A DNA stretch of 64,000 nucleotides, from contig NZ_JAMHFY010000007.1 in the NCBI RefSeq assembly GCF_023897015.1, forward strand, positions 62,001 to 126,000. Reading direction: 5' to 3'. Below, piece after piece: positions 54,245-63,324 of this stretch. Position numbers and translations under genes: made by a program. Each line of letters opens with the position of its first letter. The stretch's first letter is position 1. The notes below the pieces were generated by a model. The model was not told the origin of the DNA. It was given only the letters and a program-made list of their open reading frames with translations, and searched no databases. This stretch comes from Desulfosporosinus nitroreducens (GTDB taxonomy: Bacteria > Bacillota > Desulfitobacteriia > Desulfitobacteriales > Desulfitobacteriaceae).

Positions 54245-55798
54245 ATGAAACTGCACTTAGACCGTTCCCTAAAAACGCCGCTTTACTTACAAATCAGAAG
54301 TCAGATTCGTCAACTCATTCTAGCTAATGAACTCCCTCCCGGATACCGCCTCCCACCTGAGCGCAAACTTGCCGCCTCTTTAGGAGTCAATCGCACAACA
54401 GTAGTCAACGCCTACCATGAGCTGACAGCAGATGGATTAATTCAGCCACATGTAGGCAAAGGAACCATCGTAAGTCCAGCCCAGACAGTTCAACATTTTC
54501 TCAACCGTTTGTCTAATCTCGACCATTCTGAGGTATTTGGTATGCCCGTCCAGCCAATATCTTGGCAGAACTTTTATACAAGTCAGTCTGAACGTATGCA
54601 TAATCCGGTATTAGCCTCCATACTGGATGAGATCGGTGAAGAAGATCAGATTTCCTTCGCCTTGGGATCTCCCGCAGGGGAATACTATCCGCTAAACGAA
54701 TTGAACGAAATTTGCAAGGAAGTAATGCGTCCTGGTAATTGGAAGGCCTTAGAATACGGACCTACCATTGGACATTATCCTTTACGCCAATACTTAGCGG
54801 ATTGGCTTAGTTATCGAGGCATAAATGCTCAAGCCCAAACAATTCTTATGACCTCCGGTTCTCAACAGGGACTCGATCTGCTTACCAAAGTTTTCTTAGA
54901 ACCAGGTGACTATATTGTAATGGAGGAACCTTCCTTTCTTGGAGCAATAGGGGTCTTTAAGGCAGCCGGGGCTCACATTCTTACTATACCTTTAGATGAG
55001 GAAGGCTTAAGAATAGATGTCTTAGAGCAGATTCTCTCACGACATCGACCTAAATTCATCTATACTCTCCCGACCTTCCAAAACCCCACTGGAACAACCA
55101 TGAGTCTTGGACGGCGGCATGAACTTCTTAGATTAGCCTATCAATACCATGTGCCCATTGTAGAAGACGATCCTTACAGTGAACTCTATTACGAAAATCA
55201 ACCACTTCCTTCCCTTAAGTCCCTTGATGAGCACGCACATGTAATATATCTTGGAACATTCTCCAAAATGCTCTTTCCAGGTCTCCGCCTCGGCTGGTGC
55301 GCAGCACCTCTCCCGGTTCTAGAGCAATTATCCCTAGCAAAACAGCACGTTGACCTCCATACCAGCACAACAACTCAGTGGATTATGACCGAATTTTGCA
55401 ACCAAGGACTGTTGGACAAACACCTTCCACTTGTAAGAAGCCAATATAAGCGCCAACGAGATGCTATGGTGACCGCTTTAACGGAGTTTGCACCACAAGG
55501 CTTATCTTGGACCGTTCCAGCAGGCGGGTATTATTTATGGTGTGAATTGCCGCCGGGATTGAAAGCTGCAACACTGCTTACCAAAGCAGCGGAAAAGAAA
55601 GTGACTTTTGTCCCAGGAAATGCTTTTTACGTTAACTCCGGAGGGAAGGACAGGATCAGACTCTGTTTCTGTCGTCATTCCGAAACGACGATTCGAGAAG
55701 GGATCTTCCGTCTCTGCGGAGCTGTTTCCGAGTTGTTAAATCAGCCTCACCATGGAGGCAGGATTCTCAGACCTCGATTTAATGAACCTTTAGTGTGA
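54245..55798 (+). CDS. MocR-type GntR/aminotransferase regulator
   Basis: About 517 residues: an N-terminal GntR winged helix (LYLQIRSQIRQLILANELPP, LAASLGVNRTTVVNAYHEL) fused to a PLP-binding aminotransferase-like domain (TSGSQQGLDLLTK, TFQNPTGTT, lysine in YLGTFSKMLFPGLRLGW). MocR proteins such as PdxR and GabR sense PLP or amino acids. I start at ATG 54245 after a GTGAGG site; the frame itself opens 15 bases earlier. It follows the aminotransferase gene on the same strand and is closed by a strong terminator. Confidence 0.92.
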   Translation: MKLHLDRSLKTPLYLQIRSQIRQLILANELPPGYRLPPERKLAASLGVNRTTVVNAYHELTADGLIQPHVGKGTIVSPAQTVQHFLNRLSNLDHSEVFGMPVQPISWQNFYTSQSERMHNPVLASILDEIGEEDQISFALGSPAGEYYPLNELNEICKEVMRPGNWKALEYGPTIGHYPLRQYLADWLSYRGINAQAQTILMTSGSQQGLDLLTKVFLEPGDYIVMEEPSFLGAIGVFKAAGAHILTIPLDEEGLRIDVLEQILSRHRPKFIYTLPTFQNPTGTTMSLGRRHELLRLAYQYHVPIVEDDPYSELYYENQPLPSLKSLDEHAHVIYLGTFSKMLFPGLRLGWCAAPLPVLEQLSLAKQHVDLHTSTTTQWIMTEFCNQGLLDKHLPLVRSQYKRQRDAMVTALTEFAPQGLSWTVPAGGYYLWCELPPGLKAATLLTKAAEKKVTFVPGNAFYVNSGGKDRIRLCFCRHSETTIREGIFRLCGAVSELLNQPHHGGRILRPRFNEPLV

Positions 55799-55807
55799 TG
55801 AATACTT

Positions 55808-55850
55808 AAAGAAGGGGCTTTGCTTCAAAATGATGCAAAGCCCCTTCTTT
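55808..55850 (+). terminator. Terminator after the MocR gene
   Basis: AAAGAAGGGGCTTTGC (55808-55823) pairs perfectly with GCAAAGCCCCTTCTTT (55835-55850), followed by TATGG. Confidence 0.85.
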
Positions 55851-55877
55851 TATGGTATCGGCTAACTCTCAAATCAT

Positions 55878-56064
55878 CTAATCAGTAACTCCCCTGCTGA
55901 CAATCACGTGGTACCCCTGCTCCTCAGCCTCTAAGGCAAGTTTTCACCCCTTCCTCCATTCGGGCGACCTTAATATCGATCTCTAAAGCCTCTTCCAAAC
56001 AACTGACTTCTTTAATCAAACTAGCCAGCTCTTGTAATGATGCGATAAATAAGATTTCGGCCAT
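55878..56064 (-). pseudogene. Remnant of a PrpR-N domain sigma-54 regulator
   Basis: On the minus strand an ATG (56062-56064) with a GGGGGGC site opens a frame MAEILFIASLQELASLIKEV that ends after 45 codons. Adding one base in an AAAA run continues it as LEAEEQGYHVIVSRGVTD before another stop. Together they match the start of the PrpR-N sensor domain (GYDVIISRGGTA motif) of propionate-type sigma-54 activators. The ATPase and DNA-binding parts are missing. It is thus a truncated, frameshifted relic. Confidence 0.65.
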
Positions 56065-56120
56065 TTCTTACGCCCCCCGGGTTCGTGTTGCCATTGATCG
56101 ACCAGCATGGCGTCTATGTC

Positions 56121-56648
56121 TTAGAATTTTGCCCCATACTTATTCACGTGAACCTTATCAAACCCTAAATCTCCCTCCACATGAGGCGACTTTGATTCTT
56201 CAGGGTATCCGATAGAAATAATCGAAGTAACTTTAAGATTCTCTGGAATGCTCAAGATCCTTCGTACGTACTGTTCGGCCGTTTCAGATTCCGAGAACTG
56301 GCGTTCCCTAATTTGAATCCAGCAAGATCCTAATCCTAAAAATGCTGAAGTCAGATGCAGAATCGTTGCCGCAATGGATGCATCTTCTATCCATACATCA
56401 CTTTTCGCAGGATCAGCCAAAATAACAATGCCCAAGGCAGCATCCTTTAGAAACCCTGCACCTTTTTTACATGACGCTAACAGAGTTAAGACCTCAGGAT
56501 CATCGACAGCAACAAATTGCCACGGTTGGAACCCTCGCGAGGAGGGGCTCAATAAAGCAGCTCCCAAAAGCAATTGAACTGTGTCAACATCCAACTTTGC
56601 AGATGCATACTTGCGAATACTGCGGCGTTTATAGAGAAGATCCAACAT
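56121..56648 (-). CDS. Nitroreductase-family flavoprotein
   Basis: About 175 residues. FMN-binding N-terminal motif YKRRSIRKYASAKLD, SPSSRGFQPWQFVAVDD and C-terminal VTSIISIGYPEE are typical of NAD(P)H-dependent nitroreductase-like enzymes. The substrate is unknown; relatives reduce nitro compounds, quinones or enones. I set the start at ATG 56648 (MLDLLYKRRS) preceded by GGGGGTAG; the frame extends 15 residues upstream. Single gene. Confidence 0.88.
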   Translation of the reverse strand: MLDLLYKRRSIRKYASAKLDVDTVQLLLGAALLSPSSRGFQPWQFVAVDDPEVLTLLASCKKGAGFLKDAALGIVILADPAKSDVWIEDASIAATILHLTSAFLGLGSCWIQIRERQFSESETAEQYVRRILSIPENLKVTSIISIGYPEESKSPHVEGDLGFDKVHVNKYGAKF

Positions 56649-56864
56649 AATTCTACCCCCTGTCAAATTTGAACCTAGACGATAATTGAGCAATTTTATG
56701 TAAACTTAAATATACTCATTAAGATTATATTGAACGCCCCCGATTATTTTTGCAAGCCTCAAGCTTTTCCCGATACAGAGTTTTTTCGAAGGAAAAATAT
56801 GGTTGGATCCATTCTCCTGTCCTTATGTTTCTATTCTAGGAGAGCATTTTAATATGCTGAAAAA

Positions 56865-56893
56865 AGAGGCGAGGATCAGGCATCCTCGCCTCT
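56865..56893 (-). terminator. Terminator of the cbi operon
   Basis: AGAGGCGAGGAT (56865-56876) pairs perfectly with ATCCTCGCCTCT (56882-56893), and on the minus strand is followed by TTTTTT. It lies just after cbiJ. Confidence 0.85.
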
Positions 56894-56911
56894 AGTGATT
56901 ATATTCGAAAT

Positions 56912-57649
56912 TCAAGTACATTTTGGCAAAGTAACATTAGCGTCTACCCAATCCAGCAATTCAGGAACACTGTTAACTGTCAAGCCTAAATTCAGATTAT
57001 TTCTTTTGATAAATACAATCTCTAAACCCAATTCCAAGGCAGCAGAGATTTTCGTATCAGTCCCACCAGCAAACCCGCTGTCTCGAGTCAAAAGAATATC
57101 AGCACCGTAAAATTTAAAGAATACTCGATTTACTTCTCTAGAAAATTGTCCTTGCATAGCAACGATGTTCCTAGGCGGAATGCCCATATCTTGACACTTC
57201 TGTACTAAACGTCCCTCAGGCAGAACCCGGACAACTATACGGGCAAATCGGGCAAACGAACTTCGTACTATGCTTTCTAATTGGTGACTTCCCGTCGTGA
57301 CAAAAATCGTTACAGGACGTCCTTTCTCTTGATGCAAAGCACCCACGCGCCGCTCCAATTGGAGCAGTGCTTCCTCCCAATTATCTACTGGATAGATTAA
57401 TGGGCTAACAGGAATAATTGTCTCAGGTCTTTCTAAACGAAGATAAGGAATACCTCGCGGTTCACACCATTGGCGTAAAGGGGCAAACTTTACACTGCTG
57501 GAAGGCGGGCTGGCATCAATGATTAATGTCGGCGCATGGAGACACATCTTTTCGCTCCACGTTTGCATTCGTATTAGCTCAAGCCTTCTGCTATTAAGAC
57601 ATTCACTAATTTCACGCGCCGCAGCTGTTTCTCCCAAAAGTAATATCAT
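56912..57649 (-). CDS. cbiJ: Cobalt-precorrin-6A reductase
   Basis: A 245-residue member of the CbiJ/CobK family that reduces (cobalt-)precorrin-6A during the ring-contracted steps of cobalamin synthesis, using NADPH. Seen: LLGETAAAREI at the N-terminus, LIIDASPP, IPYLRLERPE, MQGQFSREVN, and LTRDSGFAGGTDTKISAALE near the C-terminus. Usual length is about 250. It is the last gene of the cobalt importer operon, 27 bases after cbiO. Other corrin-ring genes are not in this window. Confidence 0.85.
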   Translation of the reverse strand: MILLLGETAAAREISECLNSRRLELIRMQTWSEKMCLHAPTLIIDASPPSSSVKFAPLRQWCEPRGIPYLRLERPETIIPVSPLIYPVDNWEEALLQLERRVGALHQEKGRPVTIFVTTGSHQLESIVRSSFARFARIVVRVLPEGRLVQKCQDMGIPPRNIVAMQGQFSREVNRVFFKFYGADILLTRDSGFAGGTDTKISAALELGLEIVFIKRNNLNLGLTVNSVPELLDWVDANVTLPKCT

Positions 57650-57676
57650 TTGCTGACCTCCATTGAAGCTCTCATT

Positions 57677-58531
57677 CTATGCACTTTGCTGACCGCTCTT
57701 AACCGGAATGTTCTGGAATAATTCTTCTTTTGATTTTGGTAAAGGCGCAGACGGAGGCAGCCATCCTTTTTTGACCAACTCACTATGTGTCTCTATCAGC
57801 CAGGGAATGGTTAAATCAGCGCGTTTCACGATCTCTGTCCGAGAAAATAGTTCACCGGGTAATCCGTGCGCGATAATTTCTCCACGGTACATGATTGCTA
57901 ACCTATTTGACCAGCTATAGGCTAAATCGACATCATGAGTCGAGAGAATAATTGTCTTTCCTTCATCACTTAACTTTTCTAAAAGTTGCATGAACTCTTG
58001 AGCGTGACGAGGATCCATCCCAGCAGTAGGCTCATCAAAAATAATAATTTCTGGCTCCATTGCCAATACCCCCGCAATAGAAACCCGCTTTTTTTGACCA
58101 TAACTTAACAAGTGAGTGGGTTTATCTTCTATGTCTGTGGTTTCAGTATCTAACAAGGCTTGTTTAACTCTCTGTGTTACAACTTCCTCTGAAAGTCCGA
58201 GATTAAGCGGGCCAAACGAGATATCTTGCCATACACTGGCGGAAAATAGCTGACTGTCCGGATCTTGAAAGACAATTCCCACCTTTTTGCGCAGTTCGGT
58301 CAAGGCCTTCTTTTTATAAGATATATCTTGTCCTTGATATTTAATAAAACCCGAGTCAGGGCGATAGATTCCATTAAAATGCATAAACAAAGTCGACTTT
58401 CCGGCTCCGTTTGATCCTAGAATAGCTAACTTTTCTCCCTTTTGAACTTGCAAATTTACTTTGCGCAAAGCACTTGTACCATCTGGATAAGAATATTCTA
58501 AGTCAACTGTTTCAAGTATGAGCTCTGACAA
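57677..58531 (-). CDS. cbiO: Cobalt ECF transporter ATPase
   Basis: A 284-residue energising ATPase of the CbiMNQO cobalt importer. Motifs: Walker A ILGSNGAGKSTLFMHFN, Q-loop FQDPDSQLFSASVWQDI, signature LLSYGQKKRVSIAGVLAMEP, Walker B IIIFDEPTAGMDP and H-loop LSTHD. The signature reads LSYGQ rather than LSGGQ, common in CbiO. Five bases separate it from cbiQ. Confidence 0.93.
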   Translation of the reverse strand: MSELILETVDLEYSYPDGTSALRKVNLQVQKGEKLAILGSNGAGKSTLFMHFNGIYRPDSGFIKYQGQDISYKKKALTELRKKVGIVFQDPDSQLFSASVWQDISFGPLNLGLSEEVVTQRVKQALLDTETTDIEDKPTHLLSYGQKKRVSIAGVLAMEPEIIIFDEPTAGMDPRHAQEFMQLLEKLSDEGKTIILSTHDVDLAYSWSNRLAIMYRGEIIAHGLPGELFSRTEIVKRADLTIPWLIETHSELVKKGWLPPSAPLPKSKEELFQNIPVKSGQQSA

Positions 58532-58536
58532 CTATA

Positions 58537-59307
58537 TTACCTCCAAAGCAAATTCAATAAAATTAAAGGGATTTCGATCACAGCTATTATAAAATAATTT
58601 TTGAAGCTAACCGGCCGTTTCTTGGTAAGCACCTTGATCTCTCCCGTGTAACACCGTGCAGCCATGGAATTGTAAAGGTCTTGCGATTTAACAAAGACCT
58701 TCCCTAAGAGTGCAGAGAAGAGCCTGCTCATAGAACGAAAAGAACTATTCACGGAGATATAGCCTGAACGAGAATACTGTGCACGCCGAATCGCAGTTGC
58801 GGTTTCCATAAAAACGAAGATAAAGCGATATATAAGCACCATTAATTCTGTAATTATGAATGGTACTTTTAACTTATGGAGGACTGTAATCAATTCAGTG
58901 AGCGGAGTAGTCAAGGCCAGAAAATAGAGACACGATACCGCTCCTAACGACCTGAGAAAGAGGTTTGCCGCTGTCATTAGATCTGGGTAGCGTATTCCTA
59001 TGGTAAATCCATTATACGTTTGAGCAAGCCAAAAACCTGAGGAGTTGGTCGATACTGAAAACACAATTGTTAACATACTGATTAAAAGAAAGGCCAGAGG
59101 AACAGTCATAAGCTTAATTAAAACTCGGGTTGGAATACCTGCTTTCAAGATAATTCCTCCGGCCATTACTGCCAAAACGATAAGAGGGGTAATCATCGTT
59201 GAAGATGCTAGGCATACACCCATTGTAAGCATCACAAAAAGTGACTTTTCTGCTGGATGAACGCTTTTTAGATTATTGTTATAGGCATAAGAATCAACGG
59301 CGATCAC
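58537..59307 (-). CDS. cbiQ: Cobalt ECF transporter transmembrane subunit
   Basis: A 256-residue T-component (EcfT family) of the cobalt importer, with about five helices and the coupling motif region LMVLIYRFIFVFMETATAIR...ARCYTG that contacts the ATPase. Its start overlaps the cbiN stop (ATGA). It works with CbiM, CbiN and CbiO. Confidence 0.92.
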   Translation of the reverse strand: MIAVDSYAYNNNLKSVHPAEKSLFVMLTMGVCLASSTMITPLIVLAVMAGGIILKAGIPTRVLIKLMTVPLAFLLISMLTIVFSVSTNSSGFWLAQTYNGFTIGIRYPDLMTAANLFLRSLGAVSCLYFLALTTPLTELITVLHKLKVPFIITELMVLIYRFIFVFMETATAIRRAQYSRSGYISVNSSFRSMSRLFSALLGKVFVKSQDLYNSMAARCYTGEIKVLTKKRPVSFKNYFIIAVIEIPLILLNLLWR

Positions 59308-59600
59308 ACTTGATCCCTCTTATTAATACTGTTTTTGCCCTTCGTGTACCCTAGATAATAAAAAACGAATCCACTCCCGACAGCAGCCTGCAAGGCAAAC
59401 AAGAATGACTCCACCTCTCCGCTGGGCGGTTCCCAAAATGACTCAAACCAAGGTGTGTAAGTTGCATTGAGTGCGCTGATCGCTTCTGAGGCTTGAGTAT
59501 CAGCACCAGCAAACTCGGCGCTTCGGGCTATGTAAAGTGGGACAAATGCCAGTAGCGCAACAAAGGCAAGAATTATCATATTTTTGTTAAAGAGTTTCAT
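59304..59600 (-). CDS. cbiN: Cobalt transporter accessory subunit
   Basis: A 98-residue protein with two membrane helices ([17 protein letters not shown] and [12 protein letters not shown]) flanking an extracellular loop ([15 protein letters not shown]) that matches CbiN. CbiN assists metal loading of CbiM. Its ends overlap cbiM and cbiQ by four bases, indicating coupled translation. Confidence 0.93.
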   Translation of the reverse strand: MKLFNKNMIILAFVALLAFVPLYIARSAEFAGADTQASEAISALNATYTPWFESFWEPPSGEVESFLFALQAAVGSGFVFYYLGYTKGKNSINKRDQV

Positions 59601-60382
59601 GCTTTCACCTCCCGCTTAATGGAAGATATCCTTTTGCCCGTAAATGCAGTTAAAACCTGCAACTCTTTTTGACTGTAAGCCGAAAGAATATTAAATACCA
59701 TCACCGTAAGCAAACCTTCGCTAATAGCTAAGGGGATCTGGGTGAGTGCAAAAATGCCCAAGAATTTAAGTATAGCAGCAGTTACTCCGCCTGCCGCTGC
59801 CGGAAACGCCAGTCCTAACTGAATAGAGGTTGTCACGTAGGTCATTAAATTTCCTAAAGTTGCCGCCATAAAGATAGAGAGCCATTGGGGAGCTCCCAAC
59901 TTCTTTAAACCTTTGTACACACCATACGAGACAAAAGGGCCAACAATCCCCATAGAAAAAGTATTTGCGCCTAAGGTTGTTATTCCTCCATGAGCCAGTA
60001 AAAGTGCTTGGAAGACTAAAACAATCATGCTTAAAACAGTCATGGCTGTGGGTCCAAACAAAATTGTCCCTAATCCCACACCTGTAGGGTGTGAGCTGCT
60101 GCCAGTAACAGATGGGATTTTTAAAGCTGACATCACAAACGCGAATGCTCCTGCCATACCTAGCAGCATTTTTAAATTTGGGTGGAGTGTGACTGTTTTT
60201 TTGATGGAACGCACCCCGGCAATGACAAAAGGAATCATGACGATCCACCAAAGAGCTGCCCAGTTAAAAGGTAGAAATCCTTCCATAATATGCATAGCAT
60301 AAGCATCGTCTGGAAAGATGATGTATATAGACATAACATAGGTTATTAATAACCCAATATGTTTGCTTTTACGAAGAAACAT
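59597..60382 (-). CDS. cbiM: Cobalt transporter substrate-binding membrane subunit
   Basis: A 261-residue S-component. After a signal peptide (ending DDAYA) the mature protein begins MHIMEGFLP, whose histidine is a known cobalt ligand; [17 protein letters not shown] and [19 protein letters not shown] follow, with about six helices. It is the first gene of the operon cbiMNQO-cbiJ and is preceded by a cobalamin riboswitch and long leader (60383-60900). Confidence 0.94.
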   Translation of the reverse strand: MFLRKSKHIGLLITYVMSIYIIFPDDAYAMHIMEGFLPFNWAALWWIVMIPFVIAGVRSIKKTVTLHPNLKMLLGMAGAFAFVMSALKIPSVTGSSSHPTGVGLGTILFGPTAMTVLSMIVLVFQALLLAHGGITTLGANTFSMGIVGPFVSYGVYKGLKKLGAPQWLSIFMAATLGNLMTYVTTSIQLGLAFPAAAGGVTAAILKFLGIFALTQIPLAISEGLLTVMVFNILSAYSQKELQVLTAFTGKRISSIKREVKA

Positions 60383-60498
60383 AGCTTTATCACTCCTTCT
60401 TACATTTTAAATGCCAAACCTAATGTTTGTTAATTTAACTATCTGAGATACCTTTTATTCACTGTTCCGGATTTCCCTCCTCTCTCATGGAAAAAATA

Positions 60499-60551
60499 AA
60501 GAGATAACCCTACATCACTAATCCGAAAGACAGCAATGTACTGGTTATCTC
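60499..60551 (-). terminator. Second terminator-like hairpin in the cbiM leader
   Basis: GAGATAACC (60501-60509) pairs with GGTTATCTC (60543-60551), with an inner TACAT/ATGTA pairing; on the minus strand TTTATTTTTT follows. It lies about 115 bases before cbiM and could be a second decision point after the riboswitch. Confidence 0.65.
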
Positions 60552-60568
60552 GAACGGTGCGTTCTCTT

Positions 60569-60603
60569 CTGCTTTCAAGTCGCGCTCGCATTTTTGAAAG
60601 CAG
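60569..60603 (-). other. Hairpin within the cbiM leader
   Basis: CTGCTTTCA (60569-60577) pairs with TGAAAGCAG (60595-60603). A further short hairpin, GTTTCCC/GGGAAAC, lies at 60637-60652. Their placement between two terminators suggests an additional structured element of unknown class. Confidence 0.45.
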
Positions 60604-60679
60604 ATCCCGCATGAACAAGACATATACCTGCAGATAGTTTCCCTCGGGAAACCTATTATGTACACAAAATAATATATAA

Positions 60680-60702
60680 AGCCCTCCATGATATGGAGGG
60701 CT
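60680..60702 (-). terminator. Riboswitch-proximal terminator
   Basis: AGCCCTCCAT (60680-60689) and ATGGAGGGCT (60693-60702) form a perfect stem followed on the minus strand by TTATATATTATTTT. It lies just after the cobalamin aptamer and is the likely B12-dependent terminator. Confidence 0.75.
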
Positions 60703-60747
60703 GAATTAACAAAAATTCCTGCCACTCATCCATCGTGAGTTAAAGCA

Positions 60748-60900
60748 TACGAGCAGTCAGGTCTCCTGGCTTAGGATCATCGTTTATTGCCTCCTTCCCA
60801 AGTTTCCTCAGTGGATCCGGCAAAAACTCCCCATTTACAGTGGCGGGACCGCGCCGGATTCACACCGGCTTCCCTGTTTAATTTTTCTATAAAGAAAAAT
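60748..60900 (-). ncRNA. Cobalamin (adenosylcobalamin-type) riboswitch
   Basis: The minus strand carries the B12 aptamer in order: GGGAAGCCGGTGTGAATCCG, GCGGTCCCGCCACTGTAA (B12 box) and the closing GATCCTAAGCCAGGAGACCT. It lies upstream of cbiM. In known cases B12 binding shuts off cobalt import and cobalamin genes, here cbiMNQO-cbiJ. A terminator follows at 60680-60702. Confidence 0.93.
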
Positions 60901-60981
60901 TACTTGCTCGAAATATTTACTTTTTATAAATTTAACACGAATACTCTTCACCGTCAAGTAAGAATTTTTTCAACTTTATAA

Positions 60982-62646
60982 CTATTCAACCTCTTGAATA
61001 ATCGGTAAAATAACAGGTCTGCGGCGTGTTTTTTCATAAAAGTGTTTACTTAAAGTATCTCGGATTTGGTTTTTAAAGACAGCCCATTCAGTAACTCGAT
61101 TCTCTCGACAACGCGCCATCGTCTGTCTAACCTTTTGTTTAGCTTCTTCTAACATGGTCTCTGACTCACGTACATAAACAAATCCTCGTGTCACAATATC
61201 AGGACCCGATACAATAGCCCCACTTGAACGGCTTATGGTCATGACGACAATTAGAATACCATCTTGTGAGAGTTGTTTGCGATCTCGTAACACGATGTTG
61301 CCTACGTCCCCGATCCCTAACCCGTCTATCAAGACTTTTCCAGCCATTACCTTACTGCCTAAAGCTGCCCCGTGGCGCGTGAATTCAACAACCCCACCGT
61401 TCTCAGTAATAAAAATATTTTCTCTGGGAATACCGAGTTGTTCTGCTAACTGGGCATGTTTGATCAACATGCGATACTCCCCGTGAACAGGCATAAAATA
61501 TTGCGGTCGAACCATGCTTAGCATTAATTTTTGTTCTTCCTGACTTGCATGACCCGAAACGTGCATTCCTTCCGCCGATTCGTAAATCACATTAGCTCCC
61601 AATTTAAATAATTGGTCAACCGTCTTAGCTACAGATTTCTCATTACCTGGAATTGGGCTCGCAGAAATGATCACAGTGTCTCCAGGTTGAATCGCTACAT
61701 GCCGGTGATCGTGGTTTGCCATGCGGGTCAACGCTGACATCGGCTCACCTTGGCTCCCAGTGGTTAAGATACAAGCCTGATTTCCCGGCAATCCGATAAT
61801 TTCATCGATATCCATAAGGGTCCCCTCTGGAATATCTAAATATCCCAGTTCCTCAGCAATTCCAACTATATTTACCATACTTCGTCCCACAACCGCTACT
61901 TTGCGGTTAGTATTAACTGCTGAGGTAATCGCTTGTTGAAGTCGGTATACGTTGGAAGCAAAGCTCGCAAGAATGACACGATCCTTAGCATTACGAAATG
62001 CTTCATCAATCATTTCCCCAACATGACTTTCAGAGGGCGTAAATCCAGCTCTTTCTACATTCGTACTGTCTGACAGTAAACATAAAACCCCTTTATCTCC
62101 CAGTTCGGAGAATTTATGAATGTCTAGTATCTCACCCGAAACAGGGGTGTGATCTAGTTTAAAGTCTCCCGTTACAACAACTGTTCCTAAAGGAGAATGG
62201 ATAGCGATCGAAACTGAATCCGGTATACTGTGATTGACACGAATAAATTCAATGCGAAAAACTCCGAGCTTGATGACATCACGAGGCTGTACAACCGTTG
62301 CCTGGATATTATTTAAGTTATTCTCTTTCATCTTGGACTGTATGATTCCTAAAGTCAAACGCGTTCCAAAAACGGGCACATCCACATCTCTCAATAAATA
62401 TGGCAAGGCACCGATATGATCTTCATGTCCATGGGTTAGCAATATACCTAGAAGCATTTCTTTGTGTTCAATCAAATATGTGTAGTCTGGTATTACAATA
62501 TCAATCCCCAGCATGTCTTCATCCGGAAACGCTAATCCAGCATCAACAAGCACCATCTGGTTATCATAGCGTATTACTGTCATATTCTTTCCAATTTCTC
62601 CGAGTCCGCCCAAAGGAATAATTTGCAATTTATGATCTTTTGGCAA
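60982..62646 (-). CDS. rnj: Ribonuclease J
   Basis: A 554-residue RNase J with metallo-beta-lactamase and beta-CASP domains. Seen: IIPLGGLGEIGKNMTVIRYD at the N-terminus, metal site LTHGHEDHIGALP, ASFASNVYRLQQ, the beta-CASP GNEKSVAKTVDQLFKLGANV and VSGHASQEEQKLM (second metal motif). RNase J degrades and matures mRNA by endo- and 5'-exonucleolytic cleavage and is essential or important in Firmicutes. Two other RNase J paralogues may exist elsewhere; this one is not assigned to J1 or J2. A GGAGGTGG site precedes the ATG. Confidence 0.95.
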   Translation of the reverse strand: MPKDHKLQIIPLGGLGEIGKNMTVIRYDNQMVLVDAGLAFPDEDMLGIDIVIPDYTYLIEHKEMLLGILLTHGHEDHIGALPYLLRDVDVPVFGTRLTLGIIQSKMKENNLNNIQATVVQPRDVIKLGVFRIEFIRVNHSIPDSVSIAIHSPLGTVVVTGDFKLDHTPVSGEILDIHKFSELGDKGVLCLLSDSTNVERAGFTPSESHVGEMIDEAFRNAKDRVILASFASNVYRLQQAITSAVNTNRKVAVVGRSMVNIVGIAEELGYLDIPEGTLMDIDEIIGLPGNQACILTTGSQGEPMSALTRMANHDHRHVAIQPGDTVIISASPIPGNEKSVAKTVDQLFKLGANVIYESAEGMHVSGHASQEEQKLMLSMVRPQYFMPVHGEYRMLIKHAQLAEQLGIPRENIFITENGGVVEFTRHGAALGSKVMAGKVLIDGLGIGDVGNIVLRDRKQLSQDGILIVVMTISRSSGAIVSGPDIVTRGFVYVRESETMLEEAKQKVRQTMARCRENRVTEWAVFKNQIRDTLSKHFYEKTRRRPVILPIIQEVE

Positions 62647-62674
62647 TCAAATCCACCTCCTATTTTTGTACTAG

Positions 62675-62823
62675 TATAAGGGCAACCGCCTTCGGCTTGG
62701 CGCTAACCAAGTTTTCTTTACACTACCCAGAAAGTATTAACTTAACGTTATATACTTCTGAAGCATAAGGGCAACTAGGCGACCGCCTGCACCTTCGGCT
62801 TGGCGCTAGCCAAGTTTTCTTTA
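62675..62823. repeat. Dispersed intergenic repeat, copy B
   Basis: The 500-base gap 62647-63146 contains this element. The module TATAAGGGCAAC...TTCGGCTTGGCGCTARCC is present twice (62675-62720 and 62766-62823). Relative to copy A at 48451-48622 it is inverted, and matches include CGTTATATACTT (62746-62757). From 62824 to 63130 I see nothing recognisable. Confidence 0.75.
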
Positions 62824-63146
62824 TATCTCATGTGCCTAAAAAGCTAACGGGATCCCCGTGGTTTCTTCGAAGCCCCAAAATAAAGCAACAAAAAGACGCG
62901 AAATAACATAACGAACACAATGACGCCCAGTATTCGCCAGTACTTCGATAATCATCTATGAAACTAGCCGCACAATAAAGATAATACATTATAGCGCGAA
63001 AAACGAAGGCTTGCAAGTTAGTTCATTTTCTCTTAAAGCACCTTGATCACTCTATTTCTGACATGGATAATGTATTAAATACCACAATTCGGGAACTATA
63101 CCTTTAAGTCGTACTTTCTGACTAGTACTAGAAAGGTGGAATAGTC

Positions 63147-63284
63147 ATGACCAATGTTGTTTGCAGCGCAACCAAATGCCATCATAACGAGGATGGCCAC
63201 TGTCAACTTGAAACATTAAGTGTCACCTCCAGCTTAATGGATCGTGAAGCTGAATGTGCTTTTTACGAACCCGGAGATAAATAA
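63147..63284 (+). CDS. DUF1540 small Cys-rich protein
   Basis: A 45-residue protein of the DUF1540 family. The four-cysteine pattern VCSATKCHHNEDGHC followed by a final cysteine in EAECAFY is typical; such proteins probably bind zinc or iron, and some are linked to sporulation. GAAAGGTGG lies a few bases before the ATG. A terminator follows at 63325. Too short for most gene callers. Function unknown. Confidence 0.8.
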   Translation: MTNVVCSATKCHHNEDGHCQLETLSVTSSLMDREAECAFYEPGDK

Positions 63285-63324
63285 ATCTTCTACAATCTAT
63301 TAATTCCCTTATTATATCTCTTCT

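Noticed and set aside
60510-60725. A 71-codon minus-strand frame in the cbiM leader containing HIMEGF, like the mature start of CbiM
   Set aside because: HIMEGF is produced by the terminator palindrome, the frame overlaps the riboswitch end and hairpins, and no good ribosome binding site precedes it. Coincidence is more likely than a CbiM fragment.
62828-63016. A 62-codon minus-strand frame downstream of repeat copy B
   Set aside because: Tyr/Ser/Cys-rich text without family match or ribosome binding site; treated as noncoding.
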